Source: Dipteronia dyeriana (Eukaryota; Streptophyta; Magnoliopsida; Sapindales; Sapindaceae). From it: a stretch of 64,000 nucleotides of DNA. Shown here in pieces: positions 9,814-21,928 of the stretch. Each line of letters opens with the position of its first letter. Position 1 is the stretch's first letter. The stretch spans positions 33,860,405 through 33,924,404 of the forward strand of contig CM065301.1 in NCBI GenBank assembly GCA_032871835.1. The letters run 5' to 3'. A program made the translations under genes and the position numbers. The notes beneath the pieces were generated by a model that had not been told where the DNA came from, did no database searches, and was given only the letters and a program-made list of their open reading frames with translations.

Positions 9814-12412
9814 TGTTAGGTTTTAGATTATGTTGGCATTAATTCCATATCAAAATGATGTTTCTTGTAATGATTTAGTTGTTTAGATTCATGATGATTC
9901 AAGCTGCAAATAAGAAGGAACAACTAGTCAGAGCAAGTTCAAAGTCTTCAAAGAGAAAGGATATAATATGGTTCTAAAAAGGTATACTAAGACCTTATCT
10001 TTCTCTTACAAGGCTTAGGCACTCACACACAAATTATAAATATGTGTCCCTGCATCGTTGTGCACCATTATAGGCACACACACAATTCATACATTTGTGT
10101 CCCTGCATCATTGTGCGCCATTATAGGCACACACATACAATTCATTTATATGTGTCCCTACATCATTGTGCACCATGTATAACACATTCACTCACTTGAA
10201 GATGAATGCTCATGCATTGGTATGAAAATAACATGTTTCGGAAAATGCATGATTGGAGACTATCTCTATGTAGTTTGCATTCTAGTGCGAATTGTGTTTG
10301 TATGTGTATAGGTTTGTATAACATGGATATTGAACTTGATTTTAGTCTTAAATCATTCTTGATTGAGTTCCGGTCGTTTCGGTTACTCATACTATTGATT
10401 TCAAATTCTAAGTCAAAAGATATTACACTTTCAACTCATGTTGCATACACTGTCATCGTCTTCATATATCAAATTGAATTATTATTTTATGGGTTGAGTA
10501 TCTTATATTTCCATGTCCATAAGAGAGTTATAGTTTTTAATCCATAAACAGATTCAAATTCTGATTTTGGAGGCCGGAGAACAGTCGAAGAACGCAAGAG
10601 GAAAAAAAGTGCGACCAAGCACTCTTTCCCGAGATGGCGCGTGGCCATCTCGGGACAAAATGCTTGCTACCCCAAGATGCCCACGTTCCATCTTAGGCAG
10701 CAAGCATGCTTGGTGCACTTAAGGTCATTTTGGTCTTTTTGCTTCTATTCTTTTCCTCTCCTTTATATATCATTTCCCTCTCACATTTCATTCTAAGAAG
10801 AGATTCAAAATTTGAGTCCAAAATTTTCTCCCAAATTTTCTCACCTTCCAAACACCATAACTTCTTCATAACTCTGATTTGAGTGATTCAAAGTTAAGAG
10901 TATTTGTCTATTCGTCCTCCATCCTTTCTCTGAAGGTTTGAGTTAGTTTTATTGCTGTGTTTGGAGTCTAATCTCAAAAAAACGGGACTGCACCAAATCA
11001 ACTAAGGTATTGATTTTCTCTCAATGTTTTCTTTTAAAACTTGATCAATTGCCTTGGGTTTTCTTCTTCAACATATATATCTGTCTTGTGATAGTTTTGA
11101 TTTGAGTTTTGAACTCATTTGAAGATAGATTGAGTTTCAATTGAAATCTCACATGTTGAGTTAGGCTTTGATTTTGTCTATGTTTTCACATGTTTGGGAT
11201 TATATTGTGCTAACATTTATTCTAGGACTATTTGATGATCTTTAATTGATTGATTTTGTAAAAAATAATTCCTCACATGTTTTAGGCTCTCTTTGGCTGA
11301 AATCGTACTATAATACATGTGCTTGGGTTCTTTTGAGCTATTCATGTGCTTTATTGAATCTATGAATAGGAAATATGCTCTAGAAGTCTTGCTTTAACCT
11401 AAATGACTTTGTCACATGATTTTAGCATATTTTTGGTATATGAGATTTAAACTTGATTATGTGTTAATTGAACATATCTTGTGATTCAAGTTTAGATCTA
11501 TGCATGTATCTAATTTGAAATTAATGTTGAACATATCTTATATGATCTAGATTGATTAAACATGCATGATTGACTAGACTACATTTGTTTGAGCATTCAT
11601 GCTCATGTCTAGTATTTTCCATAGGATGAGTTGATCATAGCATTCTATTTTGTGTGCTTGTTTGCGTTTTGCATTCATGCTCATGTATAGTATTTTACAT
11701 AGGATATGTTGGTCATTGCATTCTGTTTTGCATGCTTGTTTGCGTTTTGTATTCATGATCACCTAGATGCCTTATGAGAAGGAAATCTTGACAATAGGTG
11801 TGTGAGACCTATGTTGTTGGGCAAGGAAGTCTTGGTAAGAGGTGGGAGACCTCGGATTGTTAAGCAAGGAAGTCTTGCCTAGGGTCGTGAGGATCTGGAA
11901 GGGTGAGCGAGGAAGTCTTGCTAAAGTCGGGAGGACTCAGATAGTTGAGCAAGAAGTCTTTCCTAGGGTCGTGAGGATCCGGAAGGGTGAGCAAGGAAGT
12001 CTTGCCTAGTGTCATGAGGATCTAGAAGGGTGAGCAAGAAAGTCTTGACAAGAGGTGTGAGGCCTCGGATTGTTGAGCAAGAGGGCGGCATCTTCATGAG
12101 TAGGATAGAAGGGTAGTTTCTAGGTGAAGGGGTCACTTGAGAAATTGTACTTGTCTTATCTACTTGTGAATTTAGTTTGCCGGTGGTTGCTAACTCGTGG
12201 ATGTTTCATGTTTGGAAGTTTACCACGTTATATCTTGTGTCAACTTTTCTCTATCCCTATGTCTCTTATATTTGTATTTGTTATTTGAATACTATGGATA
12301 GAACTTTATATGTAAGTTGACTTCATTCCTATAATATAAATTGTGTATGTGTTATGATTACTTGTTTGTATCACACTTTGGTTGTTTTATATATTGATTA
12401 AGTGTTTTTAAT

Positions 12413-12447
<35 letters not shown>

Positions 12448-12567
12448 GATACAAGCAATCTAGAAGGACAAACTTTTGTTTGTTTCTAAGGGAGTCGAAA
12501 AAAGTGCCTAACCTATTCACCCCCCCTCTAGGTTAGCCTTGAGCATTTAACCGTGTTTGTATTTTCA
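9814..12567 (+). mobile_element. Element A 5' LTR (2754 bp)
   Basis: This unusually long LTR has several internal structures. Three ~57-bp units around 'gcaccattataggcacacac' lie at 10021-10180. A 113-codon sense open frame (10206-10547) begins MLMHWYENNMF. A perfect 10-bp-arm palindrome lies at 10628-10654. Six to seven imperfect 42-44-bp repeats around gagcaaggaagtcttg lie at about 11815-12085. A (TA)n tract lies at about 12417-12444. The C-rich motif lies before CTCTAGGTTAG. It differs from the 3' LTR by about 8% in the first 210 bp, counted by eye. Confidence 0.9.
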
Positions 12568-12569
12568 AT

Positions 12570-12581
12570 TGGTATCAGAGC
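12570..12581 (+). promoter_or_regulatory. Primer binding site (initiator tRNA-Met type)
   Basis: TGGTATCAGAGC starts two bases after the LTR end. It is the standard plant copia minus-strand primer site, complementary to the 3' end of initiator tRNA-Met. Confidence 0.9.
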
Positions 12582-12650
12582 AGAACACTAGATTGTACTT
12601 AGTGAGAGTCCAGGTGATACATTCACGGTTTTTACAAAGCTTTTGAATTC

Positions 12651-14687
12651 ATGGGTTTACAAGATGATGTAATGGCGGAATGAGCCTTACTTCGAGGCAT
12701 TAACTATGGGTATTGTAAGTTGAGGATGAAAGCCTACATCAACTCTATTGATGAAAGGGCGTGGATGGTAGTGGAAGAAGGTTATAGTCCTCCTACCAAG
12801 GTTCAAGAAGATGGAACCATGATACTCAAGCCAATGAGTGAATGGACAACGAATGAGTTTGAGGTTACTAAATGGCACCATCGTGCTATGAATGCCATCT
12901 TTGGAGGAGTTTATGGGCATCAATTCTCCTACATTCAAAATATGGAATCCATAAAAGAGGCTTGGGATACTCTCCAAGTTACTAATGAAGGAACCTTAGC
13001 GGTGAAGAAATCAAGGCTTCAAATGTTGGCATCACAATTTGAAGGTTTAAGTATGGGTGAAGAAGAAAAGTTTGAAGACTTCTAATTTCAGCTTCTTAAC
13101 ATTGCTAACCAATGTCAAGCACTTGGAGTACCTATCTCAAAAGAGCATTTAAATTGGAAAATCCTTAGGTCTCTTTCTAAGAGATTTAAATCAAAGGTGA
13201 CGGCCATTGAGGAAAGCAAGGATGTGGATAGCATGAACATCGATGAGTTGCTTGGGTCTATCCAAACTTATGACATGTGCTTGAAGCCAAAGATAAAGAG
13301 TAAGGGAATCGCTCTCAATGCTATTGAGGAGGAGAGTGATGATGAAAATGAAGAGATGGCTCTTTTGGTTAGAAAGTTCAAGAAGTTTCTAAAGAAGAAT
13401 GCCAAGCATAGAGGAAAGTCTTCTAATGACAAGGGAGTTAAGAAAACAGCATCTCCAAGGAATGAGAAGAATAGTCAATCCATGAACAAGAAAGATGTTC
13501 AATGCTACAATTGTCATGGTTTCGATCACTTTGCTAGTGAGTGCACCAAGAAGCTATCTAAGAAAGACAAGAAAGGCAAAGTGTTGGTGGCTACTTGGAA
13601 TGATGATAACTCTAGTGATAATTAGAGCTCTAGTAGTGAGTCTTCAAGTGATAAAGAGTTGGTAAGCAACTTTGTAGCTCTAACGGCTTCTCATTTTCCA
13701 TTAGATGTTGATAGTACAATATCTTTGAACAAGAACTTTGATGCAAAACATCATGGAAGATCTAGTTCCATTCCTACTAATCTTGAGTTGTTGGCCAAGA
13801 TAGAAAAGCTTGAAGAAGATAGAGATAATGCTCTAAGAGAGGTAGTTGAGAAGGATGATTTGATAGAGAAACAACTAAATGAGTTTGTGATTGTCACTCG
13901 TAGACTTCTTGGTGAGAAAGGTGAAATTATGAAGAAGTTTAGAGAACTTGAAAAGATAAACCTTGAGAAGGATAATGTGATATCCTCTTTGAAGAAGAGA
14001 GAACATGAATTAATGGAAAAGATAGACACGGCTAAGGAGGCCATCAAGAACTTAGTGAATGATTCGGTAAGTGTGTCTAGTGTTAGGAATCTTGTTAACT
14101 CTTATAGTGGTGAAGATGACTTGGTAGTTAAAGAGGAGCCCTTGGAAGCACCACTTCCTACTCACTTGGATGAAGTCGTGATTGATAAGAAACCACACAA
14201 GAAGAGAAGATCAAAAGCCAAGAAGAAGTTGGCGAACAAGGTATCTTTGGAAACCCTTAGCGAAGCTACTTCAACTCCAAAGGGTACAATCTCATCTTTT
14301 ATTCCAATTTGCCATTATTGCAACACAATAGGTCACATTAAGCCTAGGTGTTATAAATTTATTGAAAAATGCAAATTAGGAAATGAATATAGAGATAAGG
14401 AGATTAAACTTGAACTTGAACATGCTAAGGTTTTGAAAGTCGAAAAACATGATAATATTGCTAAGCATGAAAAGAAGTTGTGGAGTAGAAAGAAAGCTAA
14501 TCTTGTTCAACTTGACAAAGCTTGTGTTGAAAATGTTAAGAAAGAGTGTATTAATGATATTCTTGTTCATCAAGTCATTGAAGGACTTTACTCTAGATTT
14601 AACATTGTTGTCAAGGATGATATTGGAAATGTTTGTGTAGGTACAACCAAGAACAAGTGGTTCAAGGGTGAACGCTCTTATCACTAA
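12651..14687 (+). pseudogene. Element A gag, one frame with three internal stops
   Basis: A single frame runs from ATG 12651 to TAA 14685-14687, about 678 codons. In-frame stops lie at 12681-12683 (TGA), 13083-13085 (TAA) and 13623-13625 (TAG). The N-terminal part is copia gag-like (NYGYCKLRMKAYINSIDERAW, then a helical capsid region). A first zinc knuckle C-Y-N-C-x4-H-x4-C lies near 13500-13545. An acidic/serine stretch and a long coiled coil rich in K/E/L (about 13790-14040) follow, then a second knuckle C-H-Y-C-x4-H-x4-C near 14310-14352 and a Lys-rich tail. Two knuckles around a coiled coil fit the long Gag of Sireviruses. The tail ends before any protease motif. Confidence 0.85.
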
Positions 14688-16364
14688 TGTAAGATGCACA
14701 TGTTAGGTAGCTTTGAGGCAATATATCAATTGTGTTGAGAATTCTTGCTTGATAGCTTTGAATACTCCATGTATTGATATGAACTTGGTTATCTCACATC
14801 ATGTTTGTTATGATGGTCGAAATTTGTTGGTTAACTTTAGAGAAGTTCTTTTGATATATGTGTTGATTGAGTTGAGATATTATGCTTTTTATACTCTTGT
14901 TCTGAAACATCGTCAACTTGGTGTCATGAGGACATTCAAGGCAAGAGTTCTCATAAAAAGGGTGGAAGTATGATATTTGGTGAATATAATGTGCAAAAGG
15001 TATCTCTATACTCTAATGCATGTTCTCTTAGATATTCATCTTTCGACTCAATTTTTGATATACATCTCATAACATGTCATATTAGAGAATTTTGTATAGC
15101 ATACATATGGTTCTCATTGACATTTGCTATTTTAGGATCTAATAGTGATATTGTTCACATTGATCTTAACTTTGATGATTGTTTTTGTATATCATATTGA
15201 GTGGCATTACTTTTGAAAATATGAGCTTCATATTCTTTGAAAGCTACTCATCAGAGAAGTAATAATCTTGAATAAGTCTCTACTTATTACTTTTAGATCA
15301 TGTGCTTATGAGCCATAAAATCTTGGTTTTCTAAAATTGCACATTGCTTCTCTTATATATTTTGCTAGTAGGTTGAGTTTACTAATATGTAAACTTTGGA
15401 TACACCTTGAAGTTTTTGTGCTTAAGTACATTTAAAATGACCTATGGTTAGTATCCATTTTTATTTGGCAAATACATAGAACTCAACAAGCACCTTCCTG
15501 GAAAGGGCTACACACATTGGTTGTGAAAGCTACCCAATGTTGGAAAGAGCTACACCATTGTGATGAGTGAAAGCCGCCATGAAGTGAATTTTGTTTATGT
15601 TTAAAAAAAATCAAAGAAGTGTTGAAATGGAATCATGAAAAGAAAAATTCTTTGATTAAAAGCCTAAAGCGAAAATGAGGAAGGCTAAAAAGGAGTATAG
15701 TTGAAAATCAAATGAGCTCGGGTTGAAAAATAGAAATGGGATGACGAGCCACATGCACACACACACTCATATGTTGAAATCTATTCTCTTAAAAGCAAAA
15801 ATTTCGGATGAGAATCGGGTTGAATTTTTATGAAACAACTTAAGATGAATAGTTATTGGAAATTGTTTGCATGTTGATTATCAAACTACTTCTTGATATA
15901 TATTTGAAGCATATATCTCTCACACACACTTTGTTTATAAGTATGATGATATTTTAGCAATTGTTGAAGAATTATGAGAGAACTTGAAAATTCTTTGTGT
16001 ATCTCTCTTAGCATATGAAGCTTATTTTGTTGATATTTTTTCAAATTGCTTGAATGTGTGATTGTGTGAACATCTTTATGAACTTTATGCCATCATTGAT
16101 TTTAGTTATAGCATTTATCAAGGGGGAGCATTGTATGATAGACATTGTTCTCTTTTATGATATGTTCACATGCTTCAATTTGTTACATGTTGGCATATTT
16201 TGACTTAATGATACTTGTAAGATATTACTCATTATCTTTGTCTTGCATGATGATTCATTCTTAAGTCATATGTCTTTGTTTTTTATATCTTTGTGACTAA
16301 TATGCTTGTTTTGTCTTTCACACATTTTTGTTGTATGTATATAGCATCTTATAATATAAGAAAA
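14688..16364 (+). mobile_element. Non-coding middle of element A (pol deleted)
   Basis: No DSG protease motif, integrase, reverse transcriptase YVDD or RNase H motif was found on either strand. Open stretches at 14713-14973 and 14970-15200 are short and unrecognised. A small repeat (AAAGCTAC / GAGCTACAC) lies around 15500-15580. The rest is AT-rich. Confidence 0.7.
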
Positions 16365-17300
16365 ATGGGAAGAACTAAGATTACCGAAAGTGGAAATGAA
16401 TTGAATCCTGTTGTGAAAGCCAAGTCTACCTCAAAAGGATCCAAAGCTTCAAGGACAAAAGATTTAGGGATCTTTAGAACAAAGAAGATATTTCAAGAGA
16501 GAGGCATTGACTTTGGTAAGTGTAAAGATTCTTATGTTCTTAAGTGTTTAAAGGATAGAAAATGGGAATCTTTGGTGAGCATGTTAGGAGTTGTAAATGA
16601 TACTCTTGTTAGAGAGTTTTATCTTAAATATAAGGAAAGTGCCACCTTGTTAGATGTTTTGATGGAAATTAGGGGTGTTGTGTTTAGAGTTAACCCGGAA
16701 AACATTAACAAGTTTCTTGGGCTATCTAATGATATAGATTCTGATTTTCTAGATATGGATGTTATTGAGAATATACACATCATGGGTAGAACTCTTTGTG
16801 ACAATGCTTCCTTTGAGTTGAAAAATAGGGCATACATTAGTCAACATGAGTTAACTAAGGCTAGTGCATTTTGACATCTATTCATTTTCACTAACATTAA
16901 TGGATCTTCGAATTCAACCTAGTTGAATAAGGACAAGATCAAAATAGTGTATGCCTTGGTAACTAATCAACCTATAAACCTTGGAGATCTTCTCATGTAT
17001 TACATTGATGGTGCGCCTTTCTCTACTAGAGGTGATAAAAAGCTTGCATTACTGGGGTTTATTACCTCATTGTGTTTAGCTCGTGGTATTAAGTGTAGAG
17101 AATACATTGTGTTAGTTCAACCATTGGAAAAGTATTGTGATAAACGTGTGTCATACATGTCCTATAAGAATAAGGGTAAGACTTTTGATACTTTTGGACT
17201 ATTTAGTAGTTCTCAAGTTTATAGTCATGTGATTAGCATAAATATTCTTCCGTATTGGGAAATACAATTGAAGGAGAAGGTTGATGAACTAGTACTATAG
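16365..17300 (+). pseudogene. Extra 3' ORF of element A, resembling the 'putative plant transposon protein' domain
   Basis: The natural start is MGRTKITESG at 16365. The frame could extend upstream to 16293, but that part is hydrophobic leader-like sequence. The same frame continues past TGA 16872-16874 and TAG 16920-16922 to TAG at 17300, about 311 codons. A basic Ser/Lys-rich N-terminus is followed by features I associate with PF20167-type proteins carried by plant retroelements: a 'F..RGI.F..C' block, LVREFYLKYKES, 'RGVVFRVNPENINKFLGL' and, after the stops, 'VYALVTNQPINLGDLLMYYI'. Sireviruses often carry an additional ORF here (env-like in some), but no signal peptide or clear membrane anchor is visible. 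Family assignment is by eye only. Confidence 0.6.
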
Positions 17301-17881
17301 TTGTTCATCAGGATGGTAGGATAACAGAGTTGGAGAAGTGCATTGGTTCAAGCTCAAGACCACCTCTCAAGCATTATGTTAGATCAACTACTCACACGAC
17401 TTTCTTTGGTGGAACAAGTAGCTAGTATTTGAGTTTTGAGGTATATTTCTTAACTTTTGGCATCATTTCATGTCAAAAAGGGGGAGAAAGAGATGTTAGT
17501 TGCTTAGTTTCTTTTTATGTTGTTTTGTGAACTTTTCAACTTTCAATGGCATGTAATAATTAGTCTTATGATTTGGTTAATAATTTTTGTGTTTTGGCAT
17601 GTATTAAGGGAGAGATACATGTATTTGTGAACTTTATTGTATATTCTTATCCATATTATATGTTGTCATTTGTTGTTATCTCTTGTATATGCATTGTGCT
17701 TTGAGATTATTTGTAAGTTGCTTCAAGAGAAGATCAGGATGAAGTTCAAGAGTTTATGAAGATTAGTTCTAGGAATCTTACTCATTGTAATGTGAGGGAG
17801 TGATTTTGTGACCTATCTTCATTTTTATATTTGTAGTAAATGTATAGGTGTTTTGACATGGAATTTGGCAAAGGGGGAGAT
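17301..17881 (+). promoter_or_regulatory. Element A 3' region with multiple polypurine tracts
   Basis: Purine tracts lie at 17475-17487 (AAAAAGGGGGAGA), 17606-17615 (AAGGGAGAGA) and 17870-17880 (AAAGGGGGAGA, next to the 3' LTR). Multiple tracts with the core AAAAAGGGGGAGA are characteristic of Sireviruses. The last one is positioned to prime plus-strand DNA synthesis. Confidence 0.8.
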
Positions 17882-20372
17882 TGTTAGGTTTTAGATTGTG
17901 TTAGCATTAATTTAATATCAAAATGATGTTTACTTGTAATGATTTAGTTGTTTAGATTCATGATGATTCAAGCTTCAAAAAAGAAAGAACAACTAGTCAA
18001 AGCAAGTTCAAAGTCTTCAAAGAGAAAGGATGCAATATGGTTCTTCACAGGTATACTAAGACCATATCTTTCTGTTACAAGGCTTAGGCACACACACACA
18101 AATCATACATAATTGTCCCTGCATCATTGTGCACCATTATAGGCACACATACACAATTCATACATTTGTGTCCTTACATCATTGTGCACCATTATAGGCA
18201 CACACATACAATTCATTCATATCTGTCCCTGCATCGTTGTGCACCATGTATAATACATTAACACACTTGAAGATGAATGCTCATGCATTGGTATGAAAAT
18301 AACATGTTTTGGAAAATGCATGATTGGAGACTATCTCTATGTAGTTTGCATTCTAGTGTGAATTGTGTTTGTATGTGTATATGTTTGTATAACATGGATA
18401 TTGAACTTTATTTTAGTCTTAATTCAATCTTGATTGAGTTACGGTCGTTTCGGTTACTCGTACAATTGATTTCATGTTCTAAGTCAAAAGGTACTACACT
18501 TTTAACTCATGTTGCATACATTGTCTTCGTCTTCATCTATCAAGTCGAATTACTATTTTCTGGGTTGAGTATCTTATATGTCCATGTCTGTGAGAGAGTT
18601 ACAGTTCATAATCCACAAACGATTCAAATTCCGAGTTCAGAGGCCGGTGAACTGTCGATGAACGCGAGGTGAGCGCGCGAGGAAAAGAAGTGCAACAAAT
18701 TATTCTTTCCCGAGATGGCACGTGGCCATCTCGTGACAGAATGCTTGCTGCCCCAAGATGCCCATGCGCCATCTCAGACAGCAAGCATGCTTGGTGCACT
18801 TAAGGTCATTTGGTATTTTTGCTTCTATTCTTTCCCTCTCTTTTATATATCTCTTCCCTCTCACATTTCATTCTCAGAATTTGAGTGCAGAATTTTCTCC
18901 CAAATTTTCTCATCTTCCAAACACCATAACTTCTTCATTTGAACTTCGATTTGAGTGATTCAAAGTTGAGAGTGTTTGTCTATTCATCCTCCATCTTTTC
19001 TTTGAAGGTTTGAGTTAGTTTTGTTGCTGTTTTTGGAGTCTAATCTCACAAAAATGGGACTGCACCAAATCAACTCAGGTATTGATTTTCTCTCAAAGTT
19101 TTCTTTTAAAACTTGGTCAATTGCCTTGGGTTCTCTTCTTTAACATATATATGTGTCTTGTGATAGTTTTGATTTGAGTTTTGAACTCATTTAAAGTTAG
19201 ATTGAGGTTTAATTGAAATCTCACATGTTGAGTTAGGTTTTGATTTTGTCTATGTGTTTCACATGTTTGGGATTGTATTGTGCTAGCTTTGATTCTAGGA
19301 CTATTTGATGATCTTTAATTGATTGATTTTGTGAAAAAATAGTTCCTCACATGTATTAGGCTATCTTTGGCCGAAATCGTACTATAATACATGTGCTTGT
19401 GTTCTTTTCAGCTATTCATATGCTTTGATGAATCTATGAATAGGAAATATGCTCTAGAACTCATTGCTTTAATCTAAATGACTTTGTCACATGATTTTAG
19501 CATGTTTTTGGTATCTGAGATTTAAACTTGATTATATGTTAATTGAACATATCTTGTGATTCAAGTTTTAAATCTACGCATGTATCTAGGTTGTAATTAA
19601 TGTTGAACATATCTTACATGATATAGATGGATTAAACTTGCATGATTGACTAGACTACATTGTTTTTGTACATTCATGATCATGTCCAGTATTTTCCATA
19701 GGATGTGTTGATCAAAGCATTCTATGTTGCGTTCTTGTTTGTGTTTTGCATTCATGATCACCTTGATGCCTTGTGAGAAGAAAATCTTGACAATAGGTGT
19801 GAGACTTATGTTGTTGAGCAAGGAACTCTTGGCAAGAGGTGGGAGACCTTGGATTGTCAAGCAATGAAGTCTTGCCTAGGCTCATTGGGATCCAGAAGGG
19901 TGAGCGAGAAAGTCTTGACTAGAGTCGGGAGGACTCGGATAGTTGAGCAAGTAATCTTGCCTACGGTCGTGAGGATCCGGAAGGGTGAGCAAGGAAGTCT
20001 TGACAAGAGGTGTGAGGCCTCAGATTGTTCAGCAAGAGGGCGACATCTTCATGAGTAGGATAGGAGGGTAGTTTCTAGGTGAAAGGGTCACTTGAGAGAT
20101 TGTACTTGTCTTATCTACTAGTGAATTTTATTTGCCGGTGGTTGCTAACCCGTGGATGTTTCCTCTTCGAAGTTTTACCACGTTATATCTTGTGTCAACT
20201 TTTCTCTATCCCTATGTGTCTTATATTTGTATTTGTTATTTGAATACTATGGATAGAACTTTATATGTAAGTTGACTTTCTTTCTATAATATAAATTGTG
20301 TATATGTTATGATTACTTGTTTGTATCACACTTTGCTTGTTTTATATATTTATTAAGTGTCGTTAATTGATA

Positions 20373-20416
<44 letters not shown>

Positions 20417-20538
20417 GATACAAGCAATCTAGAGGGGCAAACTTTTGTTTGTTTCTAAGGGAGTCGAAAAAGGTGCCTAACCTATTCATCCCCCCCATCT
20501 AGGTTATCCTTGAGCATTTAACCGTGTTTGTATTTTCA
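17882..20538 (+). mobile_element. Element A 3' LTR (2657 bp)
   Basis: It aligns with 9814-12567 end to end, and the same internal features recur. The 57-bp units are at 18080-18250. The sense ORF is open for 131 codons (18277-18672). The palindrome at 18709-18734 has one mismatched arm base. Five, rather than six or more, gagcaagga repeats lie at 19815-20045. A longer (TA)n tract lies at about 20371-20413. Confidence 0.9.
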
Positions 20539-20543
20539 TTATC

Positions 20544-21154
20544 GGAAAAGGAACAAGAGTTTGACTTTATGAAGAATAGGATAGTCATATACTTGATGGA
20601 AAATGATTTCTCCTTAACAAGATGACTTTTCATTTTATAAGGAACAAGTAATTATTGTACGTTTAGGAGCAGTATTTCCTTTTATCTTAAACTCCATATA
20701 AATAATATAAATAAAACATTGTATCTAAGTTATTTGGTATGGAGAACACTATGTAACATCAGAGAGAGTGGGGGAGATTCAGGGGAGACACATAGGAATA
20801 TCTGTGGAGAGATCTAAGGTAATATCAGTGGATCAAGTAAGAGATCTGTGGGTGTTATTCAAAGGAGACCAAGAGGATATTAGAGGGTTCTTAGTGAGGA
20901 TCTTGTCAGCGTTGTGAGAATAGTTTGGGGTTATGGTATAAGAGAGAATCCTGGAGTATATGGTTCTAATTTCTGTGTCATCTTGACGACCCGGGGTTTT
21001 TTATCCTATTTGGGTTTTTAACGTATATCTTGTGTTGTGATTGGTTTAATTTATCTCATCTATTTTTTCTGTTATAGAAATTATTAATTGCTATGAGTTC
21101 TGGGCTTATATAAGGCATGATGATTCCACCATCATCAGTTTAAAATTCTGAACA
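20544..21154 (+). mobile_element. Family C LTR1, second part
   Basis: This continues LTR1 after element A (GGAAAAGGAACAAGAGTTTG matches 22326). It ends AAAATTCTGAACA, followed directly by the primer site at 21158-21169. A decayed TATA-like TATAAATAA lies near 20707. Confidence 0.85.
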
Positions 21155-21928
21155 ATTGGTATCAGAGCTTTGGTTCGATGATAGTGGTTTCAAGTCTTTA
21201 CGGGATGTCGTATGGAGAACTTGGTAGCCAATGGTTTGGCAAAGGCATTTTTTTTTCAAGTCTTTACGGGAGATTGTATGATGATTCATGGTTGCCCAGT
21301 ATGGTTTAGCAAAGAAGATACATCTTGAAAGTGGTTTGAAACTCGGTAGGGTTTGAAGAAAGGAAGAATAGAGATGAAAGAGTTTTTTTTTTGGCTTGTG
21401 GTGGTAGGTACAAAGTCATAGAGATCTAATCTGGGTTACACAAAGCGTTAAATGAATATTAAAAAAAATAAACGCTCGAAGTCTCTGGTGTGGTGTGGGG
21501 CTTTTCCAGCAAAGCACTCCTAGTTATAGTAGCAAGTCTTTCACAAGGTTTGGTGATGTAAGGACATGTTTATCATATTGACAATTTTCCCCACTGGCCA
21601 TGGTAGAGGATATGTTGCTGCTAGTGGTCTATAATTATGCAGAAGGCATTAATCAGAAAGTGATGCAAGGTGTATGGTGGACAATGATATCGATGGCTGA
21701 TGAATTCCCTAGTAATTTGACATGAGGAGTTGCACCATAATTTCAGTAGGCTATTTTCGATAATGTGTTGGAACAACAAAAACAAGAAAAAAAAAGGGAA
21801 GAAAACAATTCCTTATGATGGTTCGTTCGTAAGTGGTTATACCTTGTGGTGGGGTATGTTGATTCTCGGTGATGTGAGTCGTAGCTGTAGGACAAAGGTT
21901 TTGAGAATTCAAACTAAAAGGGAGAATT
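21155..21928 (+). mobile_element. Family C internal region 1
   Basis: It begins ATTGGTATCAGAGC (primer site) and ends AAAAGGGAGAAT (polypurine tract) before LTR2. It holds about 774 bp without any recognisable gag or pol. It is homologous to 44311-45068 and 48110-48933, sharing landmarks such as TCTTTACGGGA, AAGGACATGTTTATCAT and CACCATAATTTCAG. Confidence 0.85.

Larger units (their letters stand above)
9809..20543 (+). mobile_element. Element A: complete Sirevirus-like copia, pol missing, TSD TTATC
   Basis: LTRs at 9814-12567 and 17882-20538 both start TGTTAGGTTTTAGATT and end GTATTTTCA. The flanking 5 bp are TTATC on both sides (9809-9813 and 20539-20543). The primer site TGGTATCAGAGC is at 12570-12581, and the last polypurine tract AAAGGGGGAGAT precedes the 3' LTR. 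Total length is about 10.7 kb. Between gag and the 3' LTR there is no protease, integrase, reverse transcriptase or RNase H. The element must therefore have been moved by enzymes from elsewhere, plausibly an A'-like relative. Confidence 0.93.

Noticed and set aside
10021..10180. Regularly spaced repeats that might suggest a CRISPR-like array
   Set aside because: These are direct tandem ~57-bp LTR repeats without unique spacers, in plant DNA.
14713..15200. Two open stretches after gag in element A
   Set aside because: Composition is Leu/Tyr/Ile-rich from AT-rich DNA. No copia protease or integrase motif and no match between them and the 1-793 fragment was seen.
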